Below are positions 15,250-23,988 of a stretch of 35,573 bases of DNA, piece by piece. Source of the stretch: an uncultured Coriobacteriaceae bacterium (GTDB taxonomy: Bacteria; Actinomycetota; Coriobacteriia; Coriobacteriales; UMGS124); NCBI GenBank assembly GCA_900539345.1, contig UQBS01000029.1, positions 1 through 35,573 of the forward strand. Direction: 5' to 3'. The notes beneath the pieces are model-generated. The model searched no databases, had not been told where the DNA came from, and saw only the letters and a program-made list of their open reading frames with translations. The translations under genes and the position numbers were made by a program. Position 1 is the stretch's first letter. Each line of letters begins with the position of its first letter.

Positions 15250-17289
15250 CTACTTCTCCAGGTAGCTCTCCATGGCGCGGCGCAGGATGCTGGAACGGCT
15301 GACGACACCGACCATGCGACCGGCCTCGTCCACAACGGGAGCCTTCTTAAACTTGTGCTGGGCGAGCGTCTGACAAGCGTCCTTGAGCGTAGTGTTGGCA
15401 GGCAGGCTCACGACCTTGTCAGTAGCGATTTCAGCCACAGGCAGCACCATGAGCTCGCGCAGGCGCTCGTCGATGGTCTGGTTGTTGGCAGCCTCGAGGA
15501 ACACATACGAGTTGGTAAAGGCAGGTGTCTTGTCGGCAAGATAGCGCATGATGTCACCGTCGGACACAAAGCCGCACACGTGGCCCTGCGCATCCACAAG
15601 GGGAAGGCCGCTCACCTGGTGCTCGACAAGGGCATGCATGGCCTCGCTCACGGGGGCATCGGCCGCCACGGCATACGGCTCGCGCTCCATGATGTCGGCA
15701 AGCGTCGCAGTGGAAAGGCTGACGGAAACGGCGGTCTGGGCAGCGCGGTCATGCTCACCGGCCGTGCACTCGCGTGCCACGGCTCCGGCCGCAGGCGCAG
15801 GCGCCTCGCCCGCAGGAGCGCCACCCTGGGGACCGTGACCCGCAGGAGCCCCCGCCACACCAGCGCCAGCGACGGCGGGCGCCTGAGCCCCGCGCCTATG
15901 GGCGGCAAGCGAGTACACGAACGCCACCGCAAGGCCGACAAAGGCGATGCCGGCGGCCACCTCGATGGCGGCGGCGAAGCCCTGGGCGCATGCCAGGCCC
16001 GCATCGGCGCCGCCGGCGATGGCACCACCCTGCACACTTGACAGCACGCCGGTGAAGAGAGCGGGGCCAACGCAGGCTGCGACCTGCACGAACGTGGTCA
16101 TGAGCGCCACGCCAAAGGGGTTCTGCTGAGGAGGCAGCGTCTTGAGACCCGCAGTCTGCGAGGGCGAGAACACAAGACCGATGCCGGCATACACGAAGAG
16201 TGCGGCAACGAAAAGCGCAGGCGCCGACTGGCCGGGAGCAACGATTGCCATGGCGGCCGTACCCAGAGCGGCAAGCGCAAAGCCCGCGGGCAGCAGCGGC
16301 CACTCGCCGCGCTTGTCCATAATACGGCCGGCAACGAGGGTAAAGCCGGTGTTCACGAGCACGGGCACGAGGATCACGAGGCCCGCCATAAACGCGGACA
16401 TGCCCAGGGCGCCCTCAAAATACAGGGGCAGCAGCACCGAAAGCGAGAACATGATCATCATGGCCACCACCACGAGCACGGTAGCGGGCCAGAAACGGAT
16501 GCTCTTCATCGGGGTGACGTCGATAAGTGGGAAGACACAGCGCGTCTGACGCACCACAAACACGACCGCCGAGGCAATGGCCACCGCAAGCGACGCGATA
16601 CCCACGACGGGCTGCGCCATGACCTGGGACAGGCCGAACGACAGCGTGAAGAGGAACACGGCAGACAGGCATGCGCTCGGCACGTCGAGATGGATCTCGG
16701 AGGTACCCAGGTTGCGCAGGAACACCATGCCAAGCAGGGAAATCACCACCGTGCCCACGAGCGGCACGACGAACACGGAGTGCCAGCCAAAGGCGGTGAC
16801 GAGGCAACCGCACACCACAGGCGCAAATGCCGGGCCGAAGCTGATCATGCATCCGCCGATGGACATGAACGTGCCCAGCTTGTTCCTGGGCGTGACGACC
16901 AGGATGGTGTTCATCATCATGGGGATGAACATGCCCGCACCCACGGCCTGAATGAGGCGCGCGACGAGCAAGAAGGCGAAGTTCATCGAGAAGAGGCCCA
17001 TCGCTGAGCCGACAACGCACAGGACGGCCCCTGCAAAAAAGAGTTTGCGCAGCTCAAAGCGGCGATAGAAGAAAGCCATGCACATAACCACAACGGTGGA
17101 AGCAATCATGTAGCCCGTGACCAGCCACTGGGCCGTGACCGAGTCGACCCCGTACTCCCCCATGATAGACATGAGGCCCATGTTCATCAGGTTCTCGTTG
17201 AATCCCGCCAGAAAAGCCGCGGCGTACAGCACGCCAAGCAGCGGGACGTAACTGGCACCCTTCGCAGCGCCGGTTGCATTTGCATTCAT
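15250..17289 (-). CDS. MFS drug-exporter-type permease (DHA2-like) fused to two CBS domains
   Basis: 679 aa. ATG 17289 has AAAGGAG 10 bp upstream; the frame is open upstream to 17364 without membrane features. Residues about 15-480 hold the 14-span pattern of the DHA2/EmrB-QacA branch of the major facilitator superfamily (first helix YVPLLGVLYAAAFLAGFNEN, motif A-like FYRRFELRKLFF, and motif C-like IPMMMNTILVV / SIGGCMISFGPAFAP). A low-complexity Ala/Gly/Pro linker (about 485-528) leads to a CBS pair, residues 530-679 (LADIMEREPYAV ... VCGFVSDGDIMRYL; PVAEIATDKVVSL ... MVGVVSRSSILRR). CBS pairs bind adenine nucleotides or other ligands, so transport is probably gated by energy or metabolite state. 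The substrate is unknown. The fusion is uncommon and is the notable point. Confidence 0.85.
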   Translation of the reverse strand: MNANATGAAKGASYVPLLGVLYAAAFLAGFNENLMNMGLMSIMGEYGVDSVTAQWLVTGYMIASTVVVMCMAFFYRRFELRKLFFAGAVLCVVGSAMGLFSMNFAFLLVARLIQAVGAGMFIPMMMNTILVVTPRNKLGTFMSIGGCMISFGPAFAPVVCGCLVTAFGWHSVFVVPLVGTVVISLLGMVFLRNLGTSEIHLDVPSACLSAVFLFTLSFGLSQVMAQPVVGIASLAVAIASAVVFVVRQTRCVFPLIDVTPMKSIRFWPATVLVVVAMMIMFSLSVLLPLYFEGALGMSAFMAGLVILVPVLVNTGFTLVAGRIMDKRGEWPLLPAGFALAALGTAAMAIVAPGQSAPALFVAALFVYAGIGLVFSPSQTAGLKTLPPQQNPFGVALMTTFVQVAACVGPALFTGVLSSVQGGAIAGGADAGLACAQGFAAAIEVAAGIAFVGLAVAFVYSLAAHRRGAQAPAVAGAGVAGAPAGHGPQGGAPAGEAPAPAAGAVARECTAGEHDRAAQTAVSVSLSTATLADIMEREPYAVAADAPVSEAMHALVEHQVSGLPLVDAQGHVCGFVSDGDIMRYLADKTPAFTNSYVFLEAANNQTIDERLRELMVLPVAEIATDKVVSLPANTTLKDACQTLAQHKFKKAPVVDEAGRMVGVVSRSSILRRAMESYLEK

Positions 17290-17693
17290 GCGGTTGAAGC
17301 TCCTTTGATGACACGCGCCAAGCCGTGGCGCACCGGGGCTCGCAGCCGAAACGCGCTTGTCCATCCGACCTCATCATGGGCGCATGGATGCAACAAGCCC
17401 GGCGTGAACGCTGCCGGCAGCATTGAGCAAGGATGCAGTTTAGTTAAGCGACGCGGCGCATATAATACCCTGCCGCAAAACTCCATCACTTTGGACGGGA
17501 GCAGCAGGGAGGTTACGCCCGCAAAACTAGTCCCGCGAGTGAAAGTGGCATCCGGCGCCCATAATGCATGCCCTGCGAGCGACGGGTTAAAATATACAAA
17601 GGGAAAGACCCCATTGCCGAGAAAAAACGTTGAAAATTTCAACCCATCGCTCGCGCGCGTCGTCCAAGCACCACCCCCGCCAGCAACCAGCAG
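17290..17693. other. 404-bp gene-free region with an orphan plus-strand promoter
   Basis: TTTAGT (17439-17444) and TATAAT (17461-17466), spaced by 16 bp, make a good promoter pointing right. No plus-strand gene follows: the next gene (metH) is on the opposite strand and ends at 17694. The predicted transcript (from about 17472) contains partly complementary GC segments (GGACGGGAG... with CTAGTCCCGC, GGCATCCGGCGCC). It could be a small RNA, possibly antisense to the metH 3' end, or the match may be chance. I recognise no riboswitch or known RNA family here. Confidence 0.35.
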
Positions 17694-20240
17694 CTATTTC
17701 CCCGCGAAGAACTCGCCGGCGATGCGGGCGGACTCGGCGGCGTCTTTGGCGTAGTATTCGGCGCCCATTGTGGCTGCGTATTCGGGCGTGAGCACGGCGC
17801 CGCCCACCATGACCTTGACGCCGGGTGCCTCACGATGCAGCAGCTCAACGGTCTGCTCCATCGAGCGCACGGTGGTGGTCATGAGGGCAGACAGGCCTAC
17901 GAGGCGCGCACCCGTTGCCTGCACACACTCGAGCACCGCCTCGGGCGCCACGTCGCGGCCCAGGTCGTTCACACGGTAGCCGTAGTTTTCGAGCAGCATC
18001 TTCACGATGTTCTTTCCGATGTCGTGGATGTCGCCCTTCACGGTAGCAAGCACGATGTCGCCCTTGTCTTGGGCGGCGCCGGCAGGCACGCACGCCTTCA
18101 CGGTGTCGAAGCCCACCTTGACCGCCTCGGCCGAGGCCATGAGCTGGGGCAAGAAGAGCTCGCCGCGCTCGAACTTGGCGCCCACCTCGTCAAGCACAGG
18201 GATGAAGCAGCCGTCGATAACCTCCAGCGCGTCGCGACTGGCGAGAAGCTCGCGGGTCACAGCCTCCATCTGCGCCTTGCGCCCGGTGAGGATGAGGTGA
18301 CGTGCACGAGAAAGGGCGTCCGCCCCGTCGGCGAGACCGGTGGCCGCATCCTGCGATGCGCCAGCACCCGCAGGCATGGGCGCACCCGAGCCCGCAGCCC
18401 CATCTACCTGCGCATCCTTCGCGGACGCCCCAGCAGTCCCGGCCCCACTCGCCTGCACGGAAGTAGGCGTATCGTAGGGGTTCGGGGCCTGGGCATAGCG
18501 CTCGATGAAGGCCGCCGCGCCTTCGTCCTGGGCGTTGAGCACGCGCTGCGTGGCCACCACGTCGCACATGCGGCGCGACTTGGGGTTCATGATGGCCAGG
18601 TCGAGCCCGGCGGCAAAGGCCTGCGAGAGGAACACCGCGTTGACCATCTCGCGTTGAGGCAGGCCGAAGCTGATGTTGGACACGCCCAACACGCAGCGCA
18701 CGCCGAGCTCCTCATGCACGAGACGCATGGCGCGCAGGATCTGCGCCACCTGGCGCTGGTTGGTGGAGGCCGCCATGGCAAGACAGTCGATGACCACATC
18801 CTCCCGCGGGATGCCCGCCTCCTCGGCCGCTTGCACAATGCGTCGCGCGATGGCGAGGCGCCCCTCGGCCGTCTCGGGAATGCCGTCTTCATCGAGCGTA
18901 AGGCCCACAACGGCGCAACCGTAATGCGCGGCAATGGGCAGCACGGCCTCGAGCGACTCGGCCTTGCCGTTCACGGAGTTGATGAGGGCCTTGCCTGCAT
19001 AGCGGCGCACGGCGCGGCGCACGGCCTCGGGGTCGGAGGAGTCGATCTGCAGCGGTAGGTCGCACACGGCCTGAATGCGCTCCATGACTTCCACGAGCAC
19101 GCGGGGCTCATCGAGCTCAGGCAGGCCCACATTGACGTCGAGCGCGTCGGCACCGAGTTCTGCCTGATCGAGAGCCTCGCCCACCGCGTAGTCGAAATCG
19201 CCCGAACGCAGGGCCTCCTTGAGGCGCTTCTTGCCCGTGGGGTTGATGCGCTCGCCGATGATGTTGGCATAGGGCTTGCCTGCCTGCATGACCAGCGTCT
19301 TTTGCGCGCTGCACACGGCAAAGGCATGCGCGTCGCGGCTCTGCGGGGGCATAGGGGTGCGCGCGCTCACGAGGGCGCGGATGCGGGCAATGTAGTCGGG
19401 AGAGGTGCCACAGCAGCCGCCCACAACGGTGGCACCCGCGTCGAGCAGCGCCTCGGCCGCATGCGCGTAGGCCTCGGCGTCGATGTCGTAGAGGGTGCGT
19501 CCGTCCTCGATGCGCGGCAGGCCCGCGTTCGCCTGCACCATGAGGGGCACGCGGGCAAAGGGCGCCATGCGCGCGAGCAAGGGTGCGAGCGCATCGGGAC
19601 CCAGCGAGCAGTTGATGCCCACGGCCTGCACGCCCAGGGCCGACAGCGTCATGGCGCAGATCTCGGGACTCGTGCCCAGGAAGGTGCAGCCGTCCTCGCC
19701 GAACGTCATGGTGGCCACCACGGGCAGCTCGGCGCACTCAAGGCAGGCAAGCACCGCCGCCTTGGCCTCGAGCAGGTCGGTCATGGTCTCGACGACGAAG
19801 AGGTCGGCGCCGGCAGCCTGGGCGGCATGGGCCTGCTGGGCAAAGAGGTCGTACGCCTCGTCGAAGTCCATGGTGCCCAGGGGCTTGAGCAAAGCGCCGA
19901 TGGGACCGATGTCGGCGGCCACGTAGCGGGCGCCCGACTTGCGTGCGCACGCGATGGCGGCCGCGAACACGTCCTCCACGCTGGCGGCGTCACCCAGCTT
20001 GTGGGCGTTGGCGCCGAACGTGTTGGCCGAGATGACGTCGGCACCCGCCTCCACGTAGGCGCGATGGATGGCCGTGACAGTCTCGGGATGGGAGAAATTG
20101 AGTAGCTCGGGCAGCTCGCCGGCCTTGAGGCCCGCCTCCTGCAGCATGGTGCCCATCGCCCCGTCGAACACGAGGAACTCCTCGCCGGCGAAGACGCGAC
20201 GCAGGAACGGATCGGTTGTACGGAAGCGGTCGGACGTCAT
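17694..20240 (-). CDS. metH: Cobalamin-dependent methionine synthase, short form without reactivation domain
   Basis: 848 aa. Transfers methyl from methyl-tetrahydrofolate to homocysteine via cobalamin. Residues 1-300: homocysteine S-methyltransferase barrel with zinc ligands C211 (GINCSLGP) and C276/C277 (GGCCGTSP). About 325-590: pterin-binding barrel (ANIIGERINPTGKK, DVNVG). About 600-640: Gly/Ala-rich linker. About 650-848: B12 cap and Rossmann domain with the cobalt ligand H739 in DIHDIGKN. The usual C-terminal AdoMet-dependent reactivation domain (about 340 aa) is missing; a separate protein encoded just upstream (20308-21036) supplies a related domain. ATG 20240 is preceded by GAGG at 6 bp; the GTG at 20252 lacks a ribosome site. 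Third gene of the metF operon; 67 bp from its neighbour. Confidence 0.93.
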   Translation of the reverse strand: MTSDRFRTTDPFLRRVFAGEEFLVFDGAMGTMLQEAGLKAGELPELLNFSHPETVTAIHRAYVEAGADVISANTFGANAHKLGDAASVEDVFAAAIACARKSGARYVAADIGPIGALLKPLGTMDFDEAYDLFAQQAHAAQAAGADLFVVETMTDLLEAKAAVLACLECAELPVVATMTFGEDGCTFLGTSPEICAMTLSALGVQAVGINCSLGPDALAPLLARMAPFARVPLMVQANAGLPRIEDGRTLYDIDAEAYAHAAEALLDAGATVVGGCCGTSPDYIARIRALVSARTPMPPQSRDAHAFAVCSAQKTLVMQAGKPYANIIGERINPTGKKRLKEALRSGDFDYAVGEALDQAELGADALDVNVGLPELDEPRVLVEVMERIQAVCDLPLQIDSSDPEAVRRAVRRYAGKALINSVNGKAESLEAVLPIAAHYGCAVVGLTLDEDGIPETAEGRLAIARRIVQAAEEAGIPREDVVIDCLAMAASTNQRQVAQILRAMRLVHEELGVRCVLGVSNISFGLPQREMVNAVFLSQAFAAGLDLAIMNPKSRRMCDVVATQRVLNAQDEGAAAFIERYAQAPNPYDTPTSVQASGAGTAGASAKDAQVDGAAGSGAPMPAGAGASQDAATGLADGADALSRARHLILTGRKAQMEAVTRELLASRDALEVIDGCFIPVLDEVGAKFERGELFLPQLMASAEAVKVGFDTVKACVPAGAAQDKGDIVLATVKGDIHDIGKNIVKMLLENYGYRVNDLGRDVAPEAVLECVQATGARLVGLSALMTTTVRSMEQTVELLHREAPGVKVMVGGAVLTPEYAATMGAEYYAKDAAESARIAGEFFAGK

Positions 20241-20307
20241 GGGATACCTCACTCAGGAATCACTCAAATGGCAGGTCGAAGGCGGTGTCAGGAGGAGTAC
20301 ACGCAGG

Positions 20308-21036
20308 CTAACCTTCTCGCCCATCCGCGGGCTCGCGCTCCCAGCACGGTGTGCCGCGCTGACGAAGCTGGCAGGTGGGCCAGATGTTGCATGCGCCGCA
20401 CCCCAGGTGACGGCCCTTGGCGGGAGTCTCGGGGTACAACCCCACAATACACGTTACGGACTTGGTGGGCACGAGCAGGTTTGAAACGCTCGCCGTGAGC
20501 CCCAGGCGCTTGGGAGCCTGCAGAACCTCAAGAAAATCCGCCTGCACGTCAAGCGGCAGGTCGGCATACCCGGGGCTGAACCGGTCTCCCGCCTTAAGTC
20601 CCAGCTTGACCGCGTAGTCGGCAATCTCCTCGCAAGCACGGTCGGCACCCCACTCCACCAGGTCGGTGCAGGCGGCATCGAACACAAGCTGGCCGAGCGG
20701 GTCAACGAGTCCCAGGCGCCGCAGCTCACGGTCGGCCGAAGCCCCAAGCGTGCAGGCAAGCAGCGCCACCTGACAGGCACCCGCGAGAAAGCCGGTGATG
20801 GCATATCCCCCGAGCTCAAGAGAGGTACCTGCAAGACGCACGGCCGGGAGCAGTTCCTCCACCTCGAAGGCTCGCCACACCCACTTGGGGTCGCAGGTGC
20901 GCTCGGCGAGGTCGATACCAGCGGCAATGCGCCCCTTGAGCTCGCCTGTCATCTCCTGACCGGCATGCCCCAAGTAGCGCATGACTTCCGACGTGCGGAT
21001 GCGCCCGCCCGCCTTCGTCGTAGCGACCTCGCCCAT
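20308..21036 (-). CDS. Stand-alone methionine-synthase activation-domain protein with Cys cluster
   Basis: 242 aa. The core RFSPGYADLPLDVQADFLEV (about 152-171) and SVTCIVGLYP (193-202) match the AdoMet-binding, B12-reactivation domain that is normally the C-terminus of MetH. The C-terminal tail has C213, C216, C222 and C231, a pattern suited to an iron-sulfur or metal site, which full-length MetH lacks. It sits 12 bp after the metF stop and just before metH, which lacks this domain, so it most likely reactivates oxidised cob(II)alamin in that enzyme. The start at ATG 21036 has only a weak ribosome site, as expected for translational coupling to metF. Confidence 0.88.
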   Translation of the reverse strand: MGEVATTKAGGRIRTSEVMRYLGHAGQEMTGELKGRIAAGIDLAERTCDPKWVWRAFEVEELLPAVRLAGTSLELGGYAITGFLAGACQVALLACTLGASADRELRRLGLVDPLGQLVFDAACTDLVEWGADRACEEIADYAVKLGLKAGDRFSPGYADLPLDVQADFLEVLQAPKRLGLTASVSNLLVPTKSVTCIVGLYPETPAKGRHLGCGACNIWPTCQLRQRGTPCWEREPADGREG

Positions 21037-21048
21037 CGTCGGCCGCGC

Positions 21049-21906
21049 CTAGAGAAGCTCGCAGATGGCGCGGGCCACGGCAGGCTTGTTCATCGTGTAC
21101 ACATGCAAGCCGTCGACCCCGGCGTCGCGCAAGCCGCACAGCTGGGCGGCGGCGTACTCGATGCCCGCACGACGCAGGGCCTCGTCGTCGCCCTCGTAGC
21201 GGTTGAGCAGGCGGATGATCGGCGAAGGCAGCGAGGCGCCGCACATGAAAATCATGCGCGAGACCTGGTTCTTGCTCATGAAAGGCATGATGCCGCAGGT
21301 AATGGGCGCGGTGATACCGGCGCGGGCGGCCAGGTCGCGGAAGCGGAAGAAGTCCTCGTTGTCAAAGAAGAGCTGCGTCACGAGGAACTGTGCGCCGGCG
21401 TCTTGCTTCTCGCGCAGGTGGGCGATGTCGTCCTCAAGAGAGGTGCAGGTGACATGGCCTTCGGGGTAGGCCGCCGCACCCACGCAGAAGCCGGCCTCAC
21501 GCAGCACAGGGATGACGTCGGCGGCGTAGGCGAAGTCACCCAGCGGCGCGTCGGGCCTGGGGTCGCCGCGCAGGGCAAGCACGTTCTTGATGCCGGCGGC
21601 GCGCATCTCGGCGATCTTCTCTTCAAGCATGTCGCGCGTAAGACCCTGGCAGGTGAGGTGCGCCACGCTGGGCACGCCGAGTTCGTTCTGGATAAGCGAG
21701 GCGACCTTCGTCGTGGCGCCGGAATTGCCCGAACCACCGGCGGAGTAGGTCACCGAAATGAACGCCGGGTCCAGCTCGGCCAGCTCGCCTGCGACGCGAC
21801 GGGCCTCGACCTCAGTCAGGTCGCCCCTGGGAGGGAAGATCTCGAACGACAGCGGCTGGTTGCCGCAGAAGAGCTCGCTCACACACGCCGGGGCATCGTT
21901 AGTCAT
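21049..21906 (-). CDS. metF: Methylenetetrahydrofolate reductase
   Basis: 285 aa. Reduces 5,10-methylene-THF to 5-methyl-THF, the methyl donor for metH downstream. Family marks: LSFEIFPPRGDLTEVE near residue 20 (the FEFFPP motif), VTYSAGGSG, HLTCQGLTRDMLEE, NVLALRGDPRPDAP and AQFLVTQLFFDNEDFFRF, and the GIMPF segment. The length is normal for a bacterial MetF without regulatory domain. ATG 21906 has AAAGGA 7 bp upstream; the longer open frame to 22062 overlaps the divergent gene and is not conserved. First gene of the operon metF, activation protein, metH. Confidence 0.95.
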   Translation of the reverse strand: MTNDAPACVSELFCGNQPLSFEIFPPRGDLTEVEARRVAGELAELDPAFISVTYSAGGSGNSGATTKVASLIQNELGVPSVAHLTCQGLTRDMLEEKIAEMRAAGIKNVLALRGDPRPDAPLGDFAYAADVIPVLREAGFCVGAAAYPEGHVTCTSLEDDIAHLREKQDAGAQFLVTQLFFDNEDFFRFRDLAARAGITAPITCGIMPFMSKNQVSRMIFMCGASLPSPIIRLLNRYEGDDEALRRAGIEYAAAQLCGLRDAGVDGLHVYTMNKPAVARAICELL

Positions 21907-21968
21907 ACGCGTCCTTTGCAATCTCTCAGGCACGGCCCGCGCCGCGCGCCAAAAAAGTTGGGAGGAAG

Positions 21969-21974
21969 TATAAT
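21969..21974 (+). promoter_or_regulatory. -10 element (TATAAT) for the ArsC/Spx-like gene
   Basis: A consensus TATAAT 81 bp upstream of the GTG start, in a 148-bp gap between divergent genes. No clear -35 is present at 16-18 bp. The reverse complement also gives TATACT (21972-21967) which might serve metF. Confidence 0.45.
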
Positions 21975-22054
21975 TCCTCTTACGCCGCGTCCCATAGGCT
22001 ATTTGGCACAAATCCGCAGGTGGCGCACACGACCTCGAACGCAGGGAGACTCGC

Positions 22055-22396
22055 GTGAACATTCAGATTTTTGGCACCAAGAAGAGCTTCGACACAAAGA
22101 AGGCCGAGCGCTGGTTCAAGGAGCGCCGCATCAAGTACCAGTTCATCGACCTCAAGGAAAAGGGCGTGAGCAAGGGCGAGCTCACGAGCGTGGCCCAGTG
22201 CACCGGCGGCGTCGAGGCGCTCATCAACCCCAAGGCCAAGGACGAGGACCTGCTGGCGCTGCTCAAGTACATCCCAGCCGACGCGCGCATGGAAAAACTG
22301 CTGGAAAACCAGCATGTTCTCATGGAGCCCATCGTGCGCAACGGCAAGAAGGCCACCGTGGGCTACAAGCCCGAAGTGTGGGAAGGCTGGGAGTAA
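22055..22396 (+). CDS. ArsC/Spx-family thioredoxin-fold protein lacking the catalytic cysteine
   Basis: 113 aa. GTG 22055 with AGGGAGA 5 bp upstream. MNIQIFGTKKSFDTKKAERW, then KYQFIDLKEKGVSKGEL, PIVRNGKKATVGYKPEVW: this is the ArsC/YffB/Spx family, whose members normally have Cys in the loop after the first strand (GTKKCFDTKKA type). Here the codon is AGC (Ser), so the protein cannot act as a thiol reductase of that kind. It may bind a partner in a redox-independent way, or be a structural relative with another job. Cytoplasmic. It is alone on its transcript, with a terminator following. Confidence 0.85.
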   Translation: MNIQIFGTKKSFDTKKAERWFKERRIKYQFIDLKEKGVSKGELTSVAQCTGGVEALINPKAKDEDLLALLKYIPADARMEKLLENQHVLMEPIVRNGKKATVGYKPEVWEGWE

Positions 22397-22423
22397 GCGA
22401 GCAGGCGTTGAAAGCACAGCAAT

Positions 22424-22475
22424 GAGGGCGCGGCTGGGGTGCAGACTGGCATCCCCGCCGCGCCCTCGCTGTTTG
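22424..22475 (+). terminator. Terminator after the ArsC/Spx-like gene
   Basis: GAGGGCGCGGC (22424-22434) pairs with GCCGCGCCCTC (22457-22467), with a further GGGGTGC/GCATCCCC inner pairing, followed by GCTGTTTGG. The T-run is short, but the stem is strong. Confidence 0.65.
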
Positions 22476-22598
22476 GGGGGATTCAGACGTGCGTCTGACG
22501 CAGCGGGCAGGCACAGTGTGCCCCTTCCCGTGCGTCATCCCCAGGCGCAAAATAACGCAGCATCCCCGCCCCTCTGCGCCATCCGCCATGCAAATCAA

Positions 22599-22724
22599 CG
22601 AATAGGACTTGTGTAAAAGTACGATTAGACTTCGTGCAAAACAACGATTAAAACTTATGCAAAATAACTACTAGACTTTGTACAAAACAACGAATAGACT
22701 TGGTGCAGAACTACTACTAGCAGG
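22599..22724. repeat. Five-unit 23-bp tandem repeat upstream of the DUF4143 ATPase
   Basis: Units start exactly at 22599, 22622, 22645, 22668 and 22691, and a partial unit follows at 22714. The consensus is like CGATTAGACTTTGTGCAAAA then CAA. A half unit (ATGCAAATCAA) precedes at 22588. The units vary at several positions, but the spacing is constant, about two helical turns. It ends 29 bp before the ATPase start, so it spans the promoter region. It looks like an array of protein-binding iterons or an AT-rich spacer; no CRISPR-type spacing is present. Confidence 0.85.
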
Positions 22725-22752
22725 AATAGCCCAGCGAAAAGGCCAGGTAACT

Positions 22753-23919
22753 ATGATTGCTCGTGCTTTGGCAGACAAGCTCGTTTCAATGGCAAAACAG
22801 TTTCCCGTCCTCAGTGTGACAGGACCTCGCCAAAGCGGAAAATCAACACTCGTGCAGAATGTCTTCCCTGATTACCGATACGTCTCACTCGAAGACACCG
22901 ACACTCGAGCCCTTGCGCAGGACGACCCCCGATCGTTTCTAGAGCACTACGACGAACATGTCATCATAGACGAGGCGCAGCGTGTGCCCGAGCTGTTCTC
23001 CTACATGCAAGGAGTCGTCGACCGTCGGGGCATGCCGGGTCAGTATGTCATTTCTGGCTCCCAAAACTTCCTACTCATGAAGAATGTCTCGCAGTCTCTT
23101 GCCGGACGCGTCGCCATCATGCATCTGCCGCCCCTCTCATATGCAGAACTTGCAGAAGCAGGAATGACGCCACCCAGCATCGACGATTTCCTTTACAAAG
23201 GCGGCTATCCACGCATCCACGCATGGGGCATCGACCCAGTTGATTTCTTCCCGAGCTATGTGGCCACATATATTGAAAGGGACGTACGGAATGAACTCGG
23301 CGTGCGCAAACTTGCCGAGTTCGGCACGTTCCTTTCGCTGTGCGCCGCACGAACTGGTGAAATTTTGAACATCGACAGCCTCGCAAGCGACTGCGGCATT
23401 AACGTCGAAACAGCCAGAAGCTGGCTCTCCGCTCTCGAACAGAGCTTCATTGTCTTTCGCTTGCAACCGTATTACCGCAATTACGGCAAGCGTCTCATCA
23501 AGTCCCCGAAGCTGTACTTCTACGACACGGGCCTGGCGGCAAACCTACTCGGCATAGAGTCACCCGATCACCTCTTTGGCGACCAGCACCGCGGAAGTTT
23601 ATATGAAAACGCCGTCGTATCCGAAGTCGTCAAAGGCTACTATGCCCTGGGACGTCAGCCAAAGCTGTTCTACTGGCGTGACAACTCGAAGAACGAGATC
23701 GACCTCATTGTGGAAAAAGGCGGGCAGCCCGCGCGCATCATCGAAGTCAAGTCCTCGGCAACCTACAAGCCCGACGCCTTCTCGGTTATCGACAAACTCG
23801 GAGACACCATGGGCGTGAAAACAGATGAGCGATTTGTCGTGTATGGTGGTCAAGAGGCATTTGAAACTCACCATGGTTCGGTCATTGGCCTTGGCGACCT
23901 CGGTCGACTCGTTTGCTAA
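22753..23919 (+). CDS. AAA-family ATPase with C-terminal DUF4143 (nuclease-fold-like) domain
   Basis: 388 aa. ATG 22753 (MIARALADKL) with AGGCCAGG upstream. Walker A TGPRQSGKST (23-32), Walker B HVIIDEAQR (about 69-77), then the arginine region SGSQNFLLM. The C-terminal half (about 190-370) is DUF4143: LEQSFIVFRLQPYYRNYGKR, KLYFYDTGLAANLLG, FYWRDNSKNEIDLIV, RIIEVKSS. The last two give the D...ExK pattern of the PD-(D/E)XK fold. These proteins are widespread, often several per genome, with no settled function. The 23-bp tandem repeats are directly upstream and may be its own binding sites. Alone on its transcript. Confidence 0.88.
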   Translation: MIARALADKLVSMAKQFPVLSVTGPRQSGKSTLVQNVFPDYRYVSLEDTDTRALAQDDPRSFLEHYDEHVIIDEAQRVPELFSYMQGVVDRRGMPGQYVISGSQNFLLMKNVSQSLAGRVAIMHLPPLSYAELAEAGMTPPSIDDFLYKGGYPRIHAWGIDPVDFFPSYVATYIERDVRNELGVRKLAEFGTFLSLCAARTGEILNIDSLASDCGINVETARSWLSALEQSFIVFRLQPYYRNYGKRLIKSPKLYFYDTGLAANLLGIESPDHLFGDQHRGSLYENAVVSEVVKGYYALGRQPKLFYWRDNSKNEIDLIVEKGGQPARIIEVKSSATYKPDAFSVIDKLGDTMGVKTDERFVVYGGQEAFETHHGSVIGLGDLGRLVC

Positions 23920-23988
23920 AACTGCCCGCCAAGACAATCTGCCCTCGACTGGGAATGGCGCGCGCGCCCGTCCCTTTGCGTCAAATAG

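Noticed and set aside
17286..17642. 118-aa minus-strand frame upstream of the MFS gene
   Set aside because: It overlaps the MFS start, has no ribosome site and no protein-like pattern.
17472..17660. Riboswitch or SRP/6S RNA
   Set aside because: I looked for cobalamin, SAM, TPP and ZTP landmarks and for the 4.5S RNA GGAA tetraloop region on both strands and found none complete.
22599..22724. CRISPR array
   Set aside because: The 23-bp units are contiguous with no unique spacers and no cas genes are nearby.
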